Notes: a model not told the origin generated them from the letters alone. A DNA stretch of 64,000 nt from Hofstenia miamia (GCA_004352715.1 SCFE01000056.1:875825-939824); one strand, 5' to 3'. Positions 46,289 through 57,843 are shown, counted from the first letter of the stretch. Translations and numbers: made by a program.

Positions 46289-48064
46289 ATGCATAAAAAT
46301 GAATTGAAGATTATATTTAGTACCTGCATATTGGCACTTGGATTGTTTTTGATACATATGAATTTTAGTATGCTGCAAAATTCAAGGGTGGAATTTACAT
46401 TTACACCTGATATCATCAAATACCTCCATGATGTTTGTCATACCAAAAATCAAACAGTTTTAATTCTGATTGAAAATTATGGATTTCCTGTAAATTTCTC
46501 AGCACCTGCTGGACTGCAAGTGGTTATTTTGAATGAATTGACAAATCTTACATCAAATCTTCCATTGGTCATATCATTTTTAAGGAATCATGATTGCATA
46601 GAAAAAGTTATCGTACTTAATTCCGATTCAATCATATTTAACAATTATCAATTGTTAAGAGCAATGGAGGGCAGTCCAAACAACCTCAACAATGTAATTT
46701 TAAATAGTAATAAGAATCAAGTGAAATTATTGCACATATTGCATTGCTTTTATATGTATGACCACTCGGGTGGATGCAGGAAAACATACAAGTATTCAAC
46801 ATGTGAGCACAGTCCAGCAATAATTCAATATTTATATCATTCCAGTGAAGACGTTGCCAATGGTCAGCCATCCCTTACAATTGTTTTTGAAGAATTTAAT
46901 GCGGAAAGCATATTGAACAGCGACTTTCTTATCATGAAGGCTGGTCTGGAAAATTCAAAATTTCTTATCAACTATCACAGTCCATCTTACAAGGTGGGAA
47001 GCAATTTGTCTATCAGAAATGCATTTCCTCCTAATATAGTTGTTGCTGGGGAAACCAAAATGGATAGCTCATGTAAAATGCCTTTTTACAGGAGTCGTCC
47101 AAAAGAAGAGTTGTTCTATACTCCACCAGATAAAATTATTCTGAAGCAATTTGATGGTTTGGATGCTCAAAGTACACAGTGTAACTTAACAAAGAAGTTT
47201 TCAGAGATAAATTTTGATCTGAAACAAACATTAAATTTCTTATTGATAGCTGAATTTCGTTATAAACAATATTACAAACGTCTTAAGAACATTTTCGAAA
47301 TCTTGTACAGACCCTTCTTTAAACACATACTGTATTGTGGTCCACACATTTTAAATAATAGTTTGTTTGAGAATGTGTCACGCATAAATACAAGTGAAAA
47401 TAATGGTGTCACTTCTTATGACTGCCTTGTTAAAGCAGTCAGGCTTGGTTACCAAGTGGATGGTTACTTATTGTTAAGTGATGATGTTGCTCTACAATAT
47501 TGGAATTTTGAAAAACTTAATGTTTCTGGCTTATATATGCAACGTGGTATCAGAAGAATACAATTCAATAACACTCACGACAGTTGGGGTCATTGGAATA
47601 AACCTTATGGTATCCAGGCTTTAAAAAAAGCTATATTCTATTTAGAGCACCAACACGACATTGAAGTGAGAAATTTTTTGTCTCAGTATAAAGAAAACAT
47701 GCAAGAAACGGGTGTTCAATCTTATTCTGACTTCGTTTACCTTCCTAATAAGTTCAGTTCTACATACATGAAAGTGGGAGAAGTTCTTGCACGATATGGA
47801 GTGTTCTTAGAAATTGCAACTCCCTTTATATTTCATGGACTTGAAAAATATGAAAAAATTGAGCATCACGAAAAATATAGATTTTATCAAACATATTCTG
47901 CTAAGGGAATTAGACAATCGGATGCTTCTAAGTTGACCTATGACAGTGTTGTCTTTCATCCTATAAAATTTTCAAAAGTAGCAGACAATAATTCAATATA
48001 TTCTCTTATTTTCTGTAAATATATCAAGCATTTACAATCGTTTTTAGAGCGGTTGGGCAAATAG
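46289..48064 (+). CDS. Intronless type II membrane glycoprotein, 591 aa, unassigned (possibly glycosyltransferase-like)
   Basis: A single uninterrupted frame from ATG 46289 to TAG 48062-48064. A short basic N-terminus is followed by a hydrophobic signal anchor at residues 8-25, then a long luminal region with at least 11 N-glycosylation sequons (for example N54, N69, N86, N239, N299, N362, N411), which points to the ER/Golgi or extracellular face. Two internal segments look like nucleotide-sugar-transferase cores: IEKVIVLNSDSIIF (residues 104-117) and VDGYLLLSDDVALQYW (390-405), followed by THDSWGHWNKPYG (429-441). A D-D pair in such a context often binds a metal, but I do not recognise the family and this is inference. 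It lies between the arms of a long inverted repeat. Its last 133 bases are repeated at 49029 by an assembly artefact. Confidence 0.85.
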   Translation: MHKNELKIIFSTCILALGLFLIHMNFSMLQNSRVEFTFTPDIIKYLHDVCHTKNQTVLILIENYGFPVNFSAPAGLQVVILNELTNLTSNLPLVISFLRNHDCIEKVIVLNSDSIIFNNYQLLRAMEGSPNNLNNVILNSNKNQVKLLHILHCFYMYDHSGGCRKTYKYSTCEHSPAIIQYLYHSSEDVANGQPSLTIVFEEFNAESILNSDFLIMKAGLENSKFLINYHSPSYKVGSNLSIRNAFPPNIVVAGETKMDSSCKMPFYRSRPKEELFYTPPDKIILKQFDGLDAQSTQCNLTKKFSEINFDLKQTLNFLLIAEFRYKQYYKRLKNIFEILYRPFFKHILYCGPHILNNSLFENVSRINTSENNGVTSYDCLVKAVRLGYQVDGYLLLSDDVALQYWNFEKLNVSGLYMQRGIRRIQFNNTHDSWGHWNKPYGIQALKKAIFYLEHQHDIEVRNFLSQYKENMQETGVQSYSDFVYLPNKFSSTYMKVGEVLARYGVFLEIATPFIFHGLEKYEKIEHHEKYRFYQTYSAKGIRQSDASKLTYDSVVFHPIKFSKVADNNSIYSLIFCKYIKHLQSFLERLGK

Positions 48065-48403
48065 AATATTTGAATTTAGAATTAGCCACATTGATTTTTG
48101 CTTCAAATTCTATGCATGAATTTAGTTACAAGTAGCCACACTGTTTTGGTTTCAAACTATACATCTTGATTTGAAATTTTGCTTTAGGGAAACATTAGAT
48201 ATAAGCTTAGCCTTATATTATAGATTCCATAAGTAAAGATTCATTGAATAATATTCTATTTGGGCAGTTGGACCTGTTAATATGTCGGATTGGTAATTGA
48301 TATTAAATCTATCAATCTATCTATTTATTTATTTATTTATCTATCTATTTATCTATTTAATCTATCTATCTATCTATATATATATACATATATATATATA
48401 TAT

Positions 48404-48435
<32 letters not shown>

Positions 48436-49500
48436 TACATATATAAGTCAGAGCTACAACGTGCCGTGCTTTTGTCCGTGCCGTGTCGTGCTCGTGCCGT
48501 GCCTAACATTTTGCTTTACCTAGCCATGCCGTGCCGTGACCCAAATCTATGGAATATGTAAGCGTCTGAAACTCACAATTATTCTTTCTGTTCATGAGAT
48601 ATTAAATGCTAGTTCATGTTTAATAATACACATGATTCTTAGAAATAGATTTGCATAGAAATTACATTGCGGGCATTTTTAAAATGCAACAACAACATTT
48701 GTATTTTCGTTTCCGCCGTTATGCGATATAATCATTGCTTACAGATGAATTAGATATTATGTTTTGCGATTTTTGTCGAACTGTCGTGGGGCATATTTAG
48801 TACATAACAAATAATTTATACATGTAATTTAATGTTTCTAAGTTTAAAGTTTATGTTGTAATTATTACATTATATTCCATGCAGTGTTTTCTGATATATT
48901 TGTTACCTTTATTCAGGGGCAAGTCTACAGGCGGGCTTGGGCGGGGTGTAGCCCATCAAAATCTGCATTCTAGCCTACCCAATGCAACGTCCTGCTGACG
49001 CCATGTAGTGGATAAATATTTCAATCTNGTTGACCTATGACAGTGTTGTCTTTCATCCTATAAAATTTTCAAAAGTAGCAGACAATAATTCAATATATTC
49101 TCTTATTTTCTGTAAATATATCAAGCATTTACAATCGTTTTTAGAGCGGTTGGGCAAATAGAATATTTGAATTTAGAATTAGCCACATTGATTTTTGCTT
49201 CAAATTCTATGCATGAATTTAGTTACAAGTAGCCACACTGTTTTGGTTTCAAACTATACATCTTGATTTGAAATTTTGCTTTAGGGAAACATTAGATATA
49301 AGCTTAGCCTTATATTATAGATTCCATAAGTAAAGATTCATTGAATAATATTCTATTTGGGCAGTTGGACCTGTTAATATGTCGGATTGGTAATTGATAT
49401 TAAATCTATCAATCTATCTATTTATTTATTTATTTATCTATCTATTTATCTATTTAATCTATCTATCTATCTATATATATATACATATATATATATATAT

Positions 49501-49532
<32 letters not shown>

Positions 49533-50124
49533 TACATATATAAGTCAGAGCTACAACGTGCCGTGCTTTTGTCCGTGCCGTGTCGTGCTCGTGCCGTGCC
49601 TAACATTTTGCTTTACCTAGCCATGCCGTGCCGTGACCCAAATCTATGGAATATGTAAGCGTCTGAAACTCACAATTATTCTTTCTGTTCATGAGATATT
49701 AAATGCTAGTTCATGTTTAATAATACACATGATTCTTAGAAATAGATTTGCATAGAAATTACATTGCGGGCATTTTTAAAATGCAACAACAACATTTGTA
49801 TTTTCGTTTCCGCCGTTATGCGATATAATCATTGCTTACAGATGAATTAGATATTATGTTTTGCGATTTTTGTCGAACTGTCGTGGGGCATATTTAGTAC
49901 ATAACAAATAATTTATACATGTAATTTAATGTTTCTAAGTTTAAAGTTTATGTTGTAATTATTACATTATATTCCATGCAGTGTTTTCTGATATATTTGT
50001 TACCTTTATTCAGGGGCAAGTCTACAGGCGGGCTTGGGCGGGGTGTAGCCCATCAAAATCTGCATTCTAGCCTACCCAATGCAACGTCCTGCTGACGCCA
50101 TGTAGTGGATAAATATTTCAATCT
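47932..50124. repeat. Exact 1096-bp direct duplication across a single N
   Basis: 47932-49027 and 49029-50124 have equal length and appear identical, including microsatellites, with a lone N at 49028. The first copy begins inside the membrane-protein gene. Identical microsatellite lengths argue for an unmerged contig overlap rather than a biological duplication. Confidence 0.92.
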
Positions 50125-51904
50125 TTCTACATACTATAGAGAATTCATAATATTTATTACAATTCAAGGATATTTTAGAGATGTAAGTGGGTCGGTTAGG
50201 GCCTGTCTAGGGCCAAGGTTTTCTAAAAATAAGGGCCAGTTTCGGCTCGAAATTTAATTTAAAGTTTTAAAACTATGCTTACCTTGTAATAATAGAAATT
50301 TGTTCAATTTTTTTGATTTAGGATCTAAGGATATTACTTAGGGCTGGGCGAGTTTAGAAAGCGCTTGTCTCTACTTCATTACTAAAAATGCATTGGTTGA
50401 TATGATTTCACACTAATGAGCTAGATAAGATGCACTGTTGTGCTAAATGTTCCCCCTAAATTAGCAAAGTTTCTTCAATAATTTAGCATTTCCCAAAACA
50501 TGCATAGAATCTTCTTTGACGCTTTTATACTACCCATAATTATGCAACAGGCTTAAGAGAAATTTTTCTTATATTTAGATANGTTACCTTTATTCAGGGG
50601 CAAGTCTACAGGCGGGCTTGGGCGGGGTGTAGCCCATCAAAATCTGCATTCTAGCCTACCCAATGCAACGTCCTGCTGACGCCATGTAGTGGATAAATAT
50701 TTCAATCTTTCTACATACTATAGAGAATTCATAATATTTATTACAATTCAAGGATATTTTAGAGATGTAAGTGGGTCGGTTAGGGCCTGTCTAGGGCCAA
50801 GGTTTTCTAAAAATAAGGGCCAGTTTCGGCTCGAAATTTAATTTAAAGTTTTAAAACTATGCTTACCTTGTAATAATAGAAATTTGTTCAATTTTTTTGA
50901 TTTAGGATCTAAGGATATTACTTAGGGCTGGGCGAGTTTAGAAAGCGCTTGTCTCTACTTCATTACTAAAAATGCATTGGTTGATATGATTTCACACTAA
51001 TGAGCTAGATAAGATGCACTGTTGTGCTAAATGTTCCCCCTAAATTAGCAAAGTTTCTTCAATAATTTAGCATTTCCCAAAACATGCATAGAATCTTCTT
51101 TGACGCTTTTATACTACCCATAATTATGCAACAGGCTTAAGAGAAATTTTTCTTATATTTAGATAATAATATTATCAAAAAAGTGATATGCTCCCTGGAA
51201 GCAATACAAATCTTAAAATTTGTAAATTCTTTGCCCTTTTAGACATTATTATATTATATTTCATTTAGTCGCGCACTTGACTTTTGCCAGATTCTGTTAT
51301 TTTGGATTGGGCTTAGACCATTTTTATATTTTAATTTAGGCTTGACCAAAGTCTCAGAGCTGGGCCAAAACTGATCTTAACCTTTTTATCGATTAGATGG
51401 TTTCTGTAATTCGGTTACGATTTTACTTGTAACAATCCATATCTTTTCCAGAGCTGAAAAGTGATCATTTCATTTCTATGGAGACCATTCTCTTTCATCT
51501 ACTGGCGTTGAAAGCATATTCAATATTTATCTCAGAGTATATTTCTTTTCGAAATGCACATTGTAGCAAATATGACTGGTCATTGCTTAGATTATTTAAG
51601 CTAACTTAATTGCACTTCTCCTAATCTATAAAAATATATGAAGTCTAAGCTACACAGAAATTTGCTAAAAGCTAGAATAACTTTTTCAAAAAAGAACTCA
51701 TTAAGATATGGTAAGTGGAACACCACTATAAGATAGAGAAATGTCCCCTCCTTCATTTACTTCCCAAAATCAGTCCAGACCAAAACTCATATTCGGCCTC
51801 GCAATTGCTTCTGATTAGATTAAAATTATAGGGCTTTACTTATATGATTTCACAACTCAAAGTTTGGTAGGCAATTGCTTTCTGGAGAATTGTCTGCCTC
51901 TAAA
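48065..51904. other. Non-coding region 3' of the membrane-protein gene
   Basis: Contains a TATC/TTTA/TA microsatellite (48303-48435), a cluster of GTGCCGTG motifs (48461-48535), a hAT-like terminus CAGGGGCAAGTCTACAGGCG (48916-48935), their artefactual copies, and AT-rich DNA. No gene is supported. Confidence 0.6.
49999..51165. repeat. Exact 583-bp direct duplication across a single N
   Basis: 49999-50581 and 50583-51165 match base for base as far as I can see and flank a lone N at 50582. This is the same artefact type as the preceding one. The left part (49999-50124) also occurs at 48902-49027. Confidence 0.92.
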
Positions 51905-53175
51905 GAGACATATCTTGCAATCACGACCTAACAATTTTATTTCTCAAAAGTAGACTAAAAACTAGTACTGCTGATTCTGGAAAAGGTTTCTAGCAGCAGC
52001 GCCTATTCCTAACAATTTACTAAAAATAGGATTAATTTACTACGTTACTGCTTCTCTCCTTTCCACTCTTTTACAATTCTGTCTCTACCGGCTTATAGTA
52101 GAAATCCTGTTGACAAACGTTTTTTCGTAAGTTTGTCTTTTCAAGTGGGACATTCCCGGTTCAATTAGTGTGAGTATTGTTGTATTTTGATTTCCACAAA
52201 ACCAGCAAATTAAGGGCCCCCGTTTTGTTCGGAAACTTTTGTAGCACTAGACGATGAAACCCTATAATTTTTAAAATTACAAATGCTAGTATGAACAACA
52301 AATCTAGAGATTGTGATCACTCTTTTAACCACAGTTTCTGTATCAGTAATTTCTGACAGTTTTCACAGTTTGCTTTACACAAAATTCTCTATAGTTTAGG
52401 AGTCGAATTCAATTACTTCGAATATCAAAAAAGATTCTAATAACGTTTTTTTAAGTTAAAAAGTTTAACCACTATGTGAAGTAAATATAATGGACTATAT
52501 ATCACTAACAAGAAAAACCAAGGGCTGCAATATGCAAACAAAAGCGGAGAGGTTCTTGTACTGTGCAGGAATCAAGGGAAATTCGACTTCGTTGCGTCTA
52601 GGATGAGGTGGGATCTCAATCAGTAACAGTTCGCGTCACAAAATCAGTGTTTCTTTGGTAAAGCGACAGCAATCTCTTCTGTCTTCTGGAGGTCCAAATT
52701 CTTCCTTGCTTTTTGTGTTTTCTGCATCTGAGGAGGCGACTGCACTCTTCACAGTCCCAACCAACTGTCATTAAAATTCGGGTTGGATTTCTTCTAAGCG
52801 ATACGGCAGCACTCCCTTCCTCAATCTCTGCGGTCCCAAACTGCTCTGCTTTTTGTGTTTTCCTGCAGGCTTTATATACCCTTCACAGTGTTTCACCGGA
52901 GAATAACAAATAAAAGAGAACACGCCCCCATCTTTCTATTTTTGGTAATTGAATTCATTTTAATTAATGGCCCGTTTGCGCAATTGTCCATCAATGCGGC
53001 AATTACGTATATTTGCAGTTGTTAACTAGCAATTTTCCTAGTTTCGTCATTTTTAGAAAATTAGCAGCCAGAGGTTTAACCAATCATAAATTACACTTAA
53101 AAATAACTGCTTTACATAAATTAAACATACAAATGTATAAATATATAGCGCCAAATTTTCCCACAACTATTTGAT
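51905..53175 (-). repeat. Right arm of the long inverted repeat
   Basis: Inverted, diverged counterpart of 44070-45560 with the same order of anchors (53151-53166, 52862-52881, 51915-51929). Spacing between anchors is 285 and 952 bp against 304 and 1154 bp on the left, so indels have accumulated. Downstream of its TATA block (minus strand) a TTTGGGACC..AGA-type motif recurs about three times. Confidence 0.75.
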
Positions 53176-54509
53176 TGGTTGTCACTATAACAGCATACCA
53201 TAGGAAGCCATAGCACTTAGTATATATTGAAGCAAAAACACACCAAATTAAGTATTTCCTTGGTTGAAAATAAATGCAAATTTCTATTGATGATGGCGTT
53301 ATATTGCAGTGCATACTGATTCAACGTGTATCCTACATTAAACTAGTGCTTCTATTATCATAGCCTACAATTGAGGATTGTAAAGAGATTATATTACAAA
53401 TAATACAAAGAAAAATTTTGTTACAAAAGTTAAAAAATATTACATATACTTTAAGAAGCAAAAGTTACTGTCATCATGCTTAATTTAATTGTAAATTTTG
53501 AGCGCCTTAATAAGCAAAAAATCTAAATATAGAGAAAAATCTAGGTGTGATCAAAGCAACTAAGATTATAATCACAACACAATGATTTCTTGCTTATAAA
53601 TGCAATTCTCATTGACTAGCAAAGGAAGCCTAGTTGGTTAGGCTGCGGTTAGACCAAGTGATTGTTAGCTAAAGTAATTACAAAATTGCATCATCAGTAA
53701 GTGGTTAGAGTGTGTTGCAAACTTAATCACATAGTCTACTCGTGACGTTAGTCGTGCGATACTTTGACATGTCACCAAACAATTAGTCCAGCCATGGTCT
53801 TATATAAATATTGATTTTATTAGAAATAAAGCAAATAAGCGGAAGTACTATACTTACTACAATGCTACGTGTTCAATAAACAAAATGTTATAATAAGATG
53901 CTGACACCGGATAAATAGTAGCAATTCTCAATATTCAGGAACAAACAACAACTTCACTCAATAAATTCTGGTTATGTAGGACGACCTAAAAGTCAATAAG
54001 GTCAAAAAAAGTCAAAATTAACACTTTTCAAAAATAAAGTCAAATTTCAAAAATAAAGTCAACTGCATACAATTAGTTCTCAGAAATTCGTAGTTTCTTA
54101 GAAATTGGATGCTGTTTTTCTAATCAATTGAATATTTCTAAGAAATACGCATAATGATAATCCAGTGACGGCTCGTAGATGGCGTAACATGGTGGTGGAA
54201 ACAATTAATGTTGTCCTATTGTAAAAGGCTTGGAATAAAAACATAGGCTTCTGTTAATCGTTTTACGGGACGCCAAATCATGCTAAAACCGACAAGGTGA
54301 AGATTATGGAAATTGTGCGCAACTTTCCAATGAGTTTATTCTAGTTTCGCCATCTCAGCCGAAATGCCTGCAAGGTAATATTGATTCCAGGCTCGAGGTC
54401 CAATTCTGAACTCAAAGCAGGGCATTTTGTTAATAAAAATCATACTCTTTTGAAAAGAGCTGCTGTTAAGGCATTTGTAGTCTTGAAAGAATAACATTGG
54501 TTAGAATTT
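53176..54509. other. Spacer, no gene recognised
   Basis: AT-rich. A tRNA-like D arm (GCCTAGTTGGTTAGGC at 53628-53643) is visible, but the rest of a tRNA fold and a B box are not. Otherwise empty. Confidence 0.4.
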
Positions 54510-54960
54510 TCCTGGTTTCTTTTTTTTATTCTTTTTTGGTCTGATGTAGAGAGTAAATTCTGAAAATATAAATTTTGGTCTATAATTAAATAGCAAAACT
54601 TCGGCATCAGGAGTTGATGTTGAATATATAACGTTTCGTAGATTATGACACCAAGATTTGTGAACATATGGTAACCGAACATCCACCGCCAGCTTCACTA
54701 AATAGATAAAGATTATGATCCAAGTGTAACATAAGATAATTATCAATATCAACCAGCTGAGTAGGATAATTACACTTTAGTTTTGCTTCTTGGAGTAGAA
54801 CTACTGCAAAAGGACTAGCTATTAGGCTAACATTGAGTTCAGTAAATTTGGATAAGAGACCATTAAGATTATTATACCATGTACTTAGGAGTATTGTATT
54901 CTTCAAAGATTGAGCAATAATTACAAAAATTCTGTGCAACAATTTCGGATTAAATAGTCA
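54510..54960 (-). mobile_element. LINE endonuclease-domain relic
   Basis: Minus strand reads STWYNNLNGLLSKFTELN, then FAVVLLQEAKLK (xxxQE block), HNLYLFSEAGGGCSVTI, and in the next frame KSWCHNLRNVIYSTS and LLFNYRPKFIF. This is the N-terminal half of an APE-type LINE endonuclease of a different family from the 13-17 kb element. It is fragmentary, with frameshifts. Confidence 0.7.
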
Positions 54961-55768
54961 ATTTGCATTCACTTTTATCATATTTCCATTATAAAAATTT
55001 CTAAGCTTCGAATTTTCAATCTTTTCTTTAAAAAGTGTTTTTTTTAGTTTAGATTCTTCATCAAACAACGCTTTTGAAATAAAAACAGTCAAATGACTTT
55101 AGATCACACGTAGGGAAAGTAAAGGAAGGAGAATGTTCAATAATAGATTTTTTGTATGTATTGCACATAGTAGTGATATTGTATTGTTTGCCATTTTGAA
55201 AGCAAAAGATGATACATAAAATGATACGAGAATATAATATATATAATAAATTACTTTCAAAATGATTTGCACTGCTTTATATTTTTACAACAAAAAGTAA
55301 ATTTAATACAATGAAATGTTTTTTAAAACAGTGTATATTAAAGAAGACACAGTAGTTCAAAATCATGCTTTATTACTTGGAAATAAATTTTAAAATCGTT
55401 TCCGGCGTGCTTTTCTATTGCAAACAAATCAACCAATTAGGCCGTATTATTCAGTGGGCCATGGCCAAACCCACATAAATTTACATGTCCATTTCCATTG
55501 TCTTTTCTGGAAATCAAATTATTTAACTAATTATTATTGTTATTTGTAAAAGTGGCACCCCACAAAAGTTGCCGGCAACTGCCTACTCTGCCTATTGATA
55601 AATCTGGGACATGGTCAGTTGAAAGAAGTTTGCTTTATCATCCATTCTAGCCACTTTGCTGATAAACAGTTATAAATAAAATTTACTTGCCCCCTAATCC
55701 CAGTTTTTGCTCTAAGTCAAAATAGTCAAATTTGAGCAATTGTTATTTCAAAATTTCGCAAATTTTCC
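54961..55768. other. Spacer, no gene recognised
   Basis: AT-rich, no supported feature. Confidence 0.4.
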
Positions 55769-55940
55769 TACATAGGTGAAATAAAGCAACATCTCCAAAC
55801 TCGGGTTAATGAACATCTACCAGGGCACTTAAATTTCGAAGTTTATACTCACCAACATCGAGCAAGCATCAATAATGTTAAGATCATCATGAAAACAACT
55901 AATTATTAAGAACTCGAATAAAGAAAGACTAATGAAAAAA
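55769..55940 (+). mobile_element. Penelope-like GIY-YIG nuclease relic (tentative)
   Basis: Reads YIGEIKQHLQTRVNEHL, then H..H, NNVKIIMKTTNY and, after stops, RKTNE. The order YIG-x(8)-R-x3-H....kI....R..E is the GIY-YIG pattern found at the C-terminus of Penelope-like elements. No RT was found upstream. Several stops. Confidence 0.45.
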
Positions 55941-57084
55941 CAAAGCACTAGCAACATATTTAATATCTTTTAGTGGATGCATATTTAACAAAATTAAATG
56001 TAGTTAATTGCAAATTATATTCCCACAAAATTTGTATTGACGATGATTTTAAATCGAAACCGGTACATAGCATAAATCTGAGCACAATAGTATCAAAAAA
56101 AATATATATACGTTTTTTCTTAATTTTCTAGCATCTTGGTCAACCAGAAATTTGTGTAAGAATAATGTTTTGATGTTCTCCAATTAGAAACTTTTGTACC
56201 AATTGACAACAGTGCCATGCAGCCTTTAACTGCCCCAGTTGATAATTGTCTTGGGAAAACTGGCTCGAAAATGTATAGTATTTATCATATCCCCAGGGCA
56301 TATGAAATAATTCATAGTGTTCTGCTTGCTTCCAGTCTGGCAAGAAGCTAAAAACCATACTTATGGCAACCAGTTAACAATCTTTTGACAATTTTTTCAT
56401 GGCTTCGCCAGAAATCCCTGGGAAATCTCTTGGTCTGTTCATTTACTTATCAGTGAACTGATAAAGACATCAGTTTTGAGAGAAATATTTAATTATGAGC
56501 AAATGATATCAGATATAATTTAACGTTGATTAAACTTTATTCATTTTGGTATATATATATATATATATATTATCAGTGCTAATAAACCAATAACAATGAC
56601 AAGCTTTGCACTTCAAAATTCTTAACTTTCTTTTAAGAACTCTAAGAATTATTTTGGCTATCTTCACAAGGGGTGCAGAAAACTAAATTACATACACGGA
56701 GATTTATCATTATTCATGCGTTTTACATGGGAAATTATAATGCATGTTTGTTCATTACCAGTTTCATGAAACCGTCAGTCTACATTGTGAAGTATTTACA
56801 GCTTGGAATTAATATTTTTAAGTATTTCTAACTTAGCCCTTTAGGAACAGCTGGTGCATATTTCTACCACTTTACTTGCTTTTATTTGCTTTTCGTTATT
56901 AAAGAGTTAAGATCCTCAATGTGGCAACAATGATAGTTTAGTTTGTGTCCTCATATGAATATTTTCAAGTATAAAACTTGATGATGAGAATTTTATATTT
57001 CCTGCGGGATAATGATTACATTTCAATTGATACTTAAAATCAAATAACTTTTTTGCAAATGTTATACTAAAATTTTTTAAGCTA
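55941..57084. other. Spacer, no gene recognised
   Basis: Contains a (TA)n run at 56552-56570. A 72-residue minus-strand frame (56140-56358) has protein-like composition but no homology I recognise and no splice or start support. Confidence 0.4.
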
Positions 57085-57843
57085 CAGGGTGCCCATCAAA
57101 AATCGACACAATTTGCCATACAAATTTTGCAGCGACAGTATGTCATGCTTTCATCAGTCATACGGCGCGTGATCAATCGATTTTGATTGGTCGATAGGAA
57201 CTTTGCAATGAAATACGAGAAAGAATAGAATAATATCAGTGTTTCGTTGATACTGCACTTCATTTCTTCATTTCAGCCGCCGCAGTGATGACACACCTAA
57301 CCGATTTTCAAAGGCAGGTGATAGTCTTGTTTAAAGAAGAACAGCCAACATGGGGCCACACAAGATGTGCTGAAATTTTGCCCAACTTCTTCGGCGAGAT
57401 CAGTAAAACCCAAATGGACCGCGTGTATCGAACAATGAAACGAAAAAGTTCAGCGGAAGCCATTCATCGTCAGCCTGGGACTGGTAAGACTTCCAACGTC
57501 GCAACAACACCAGTGAAAGAACGCATCGTCACTCTGGCAGTTACTCCTCCGGACAAAAGTCGGCGGCATTCGTCTCAGAGGCAAATTGCATCCGAATTGG
57601 GTGTATCAAAGGGAACTGTGTTCAGTGTATTGCAGCAGTCAAAACTCAAATGCTTTCGACGTGTGCAATGTCATGAGGACTGTGCAGAAAGTTTGTGCCA
57701 GCTGGATTCCACGCTTGCGCAGCTGTATTGAAATGCAAGGTGGACACTTCGAACACACTTTATAATGAACTTTGTATGCGATCTTGACTTTTGTACATAA
57801 ACGTTGTTGAAGCAAATTGTGTCGATTTTTGATGGGCACCCTG
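57085..57843 (+). mobile_element. Mariner-like deletion derivative, 759 bp, perfect TIRs
   Basis: The ends are perfect 31-bp inverted repeats (CAGGGTGCCCATCAAAAATC... on both strands) flanked by TA at 57083-57084 and 57844-57845, the Tc1/mariner target. It encodes the N-terminal DNA-binding part of a transposase (57288-57731), followed out of frame by the transposase C-terminus (VCASWIPRLRSCIEM, GGHFEHTL, about 57689-57763). The catalytic core is missing, so it can move only in trans. Perfect TIRs indicate recent activity. Confidence 0.9.
57288..57731 (+). CDS. Truncated mariner transposase (DNA-binding half)
   Basis: 147 residues from ATG 57288: MTHLTDFQRQVIVLFKEEQP, a first helix-turn-helix, the linker HRQPGTGKTSNVATTPVKER, and a second helix-turn-helix (SQRQIASELGVSKGTVFSVL). 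The last about 16 residues are out of frame, beyond the internal deletion junction near 57680. If expressed it could bind the TIRs without cutting, possibly acting as a repressor; that is inference. Confidence 0.75.
   Translation: MTHLTDFQRQVIVLFKEEQPTWGHTRCAEILPNFFGEISKTQMDRVYRTMKRKSSAEAIHRQPGTGKTSNVATTPVKERIVTLAVTPPDKSRRHSSQRQIASELGVSKGTVFSVLQQSKLKCFRRVQCHEDCAESLCQLDSTLAQLY

Noticed and set aside
48290-49620. Two identical 77-codon frames
   Set aside because: Microsatellite translation, duplicated by an assembly artefact.
53615-53690. tRNA gene or tRNA-derived SINE
   Set aside because: A perfect D-arm-like GCCTAGTTGGTTAGGC is present, but no acceptor stem, anticodon stem or B box could be formed.
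56140-56358. 72-codon minus-strand frame with protein-like composition
   Set aside because: No recognisable domain, start context or flanking splice sites; could be a lost exon but cannot be supported.
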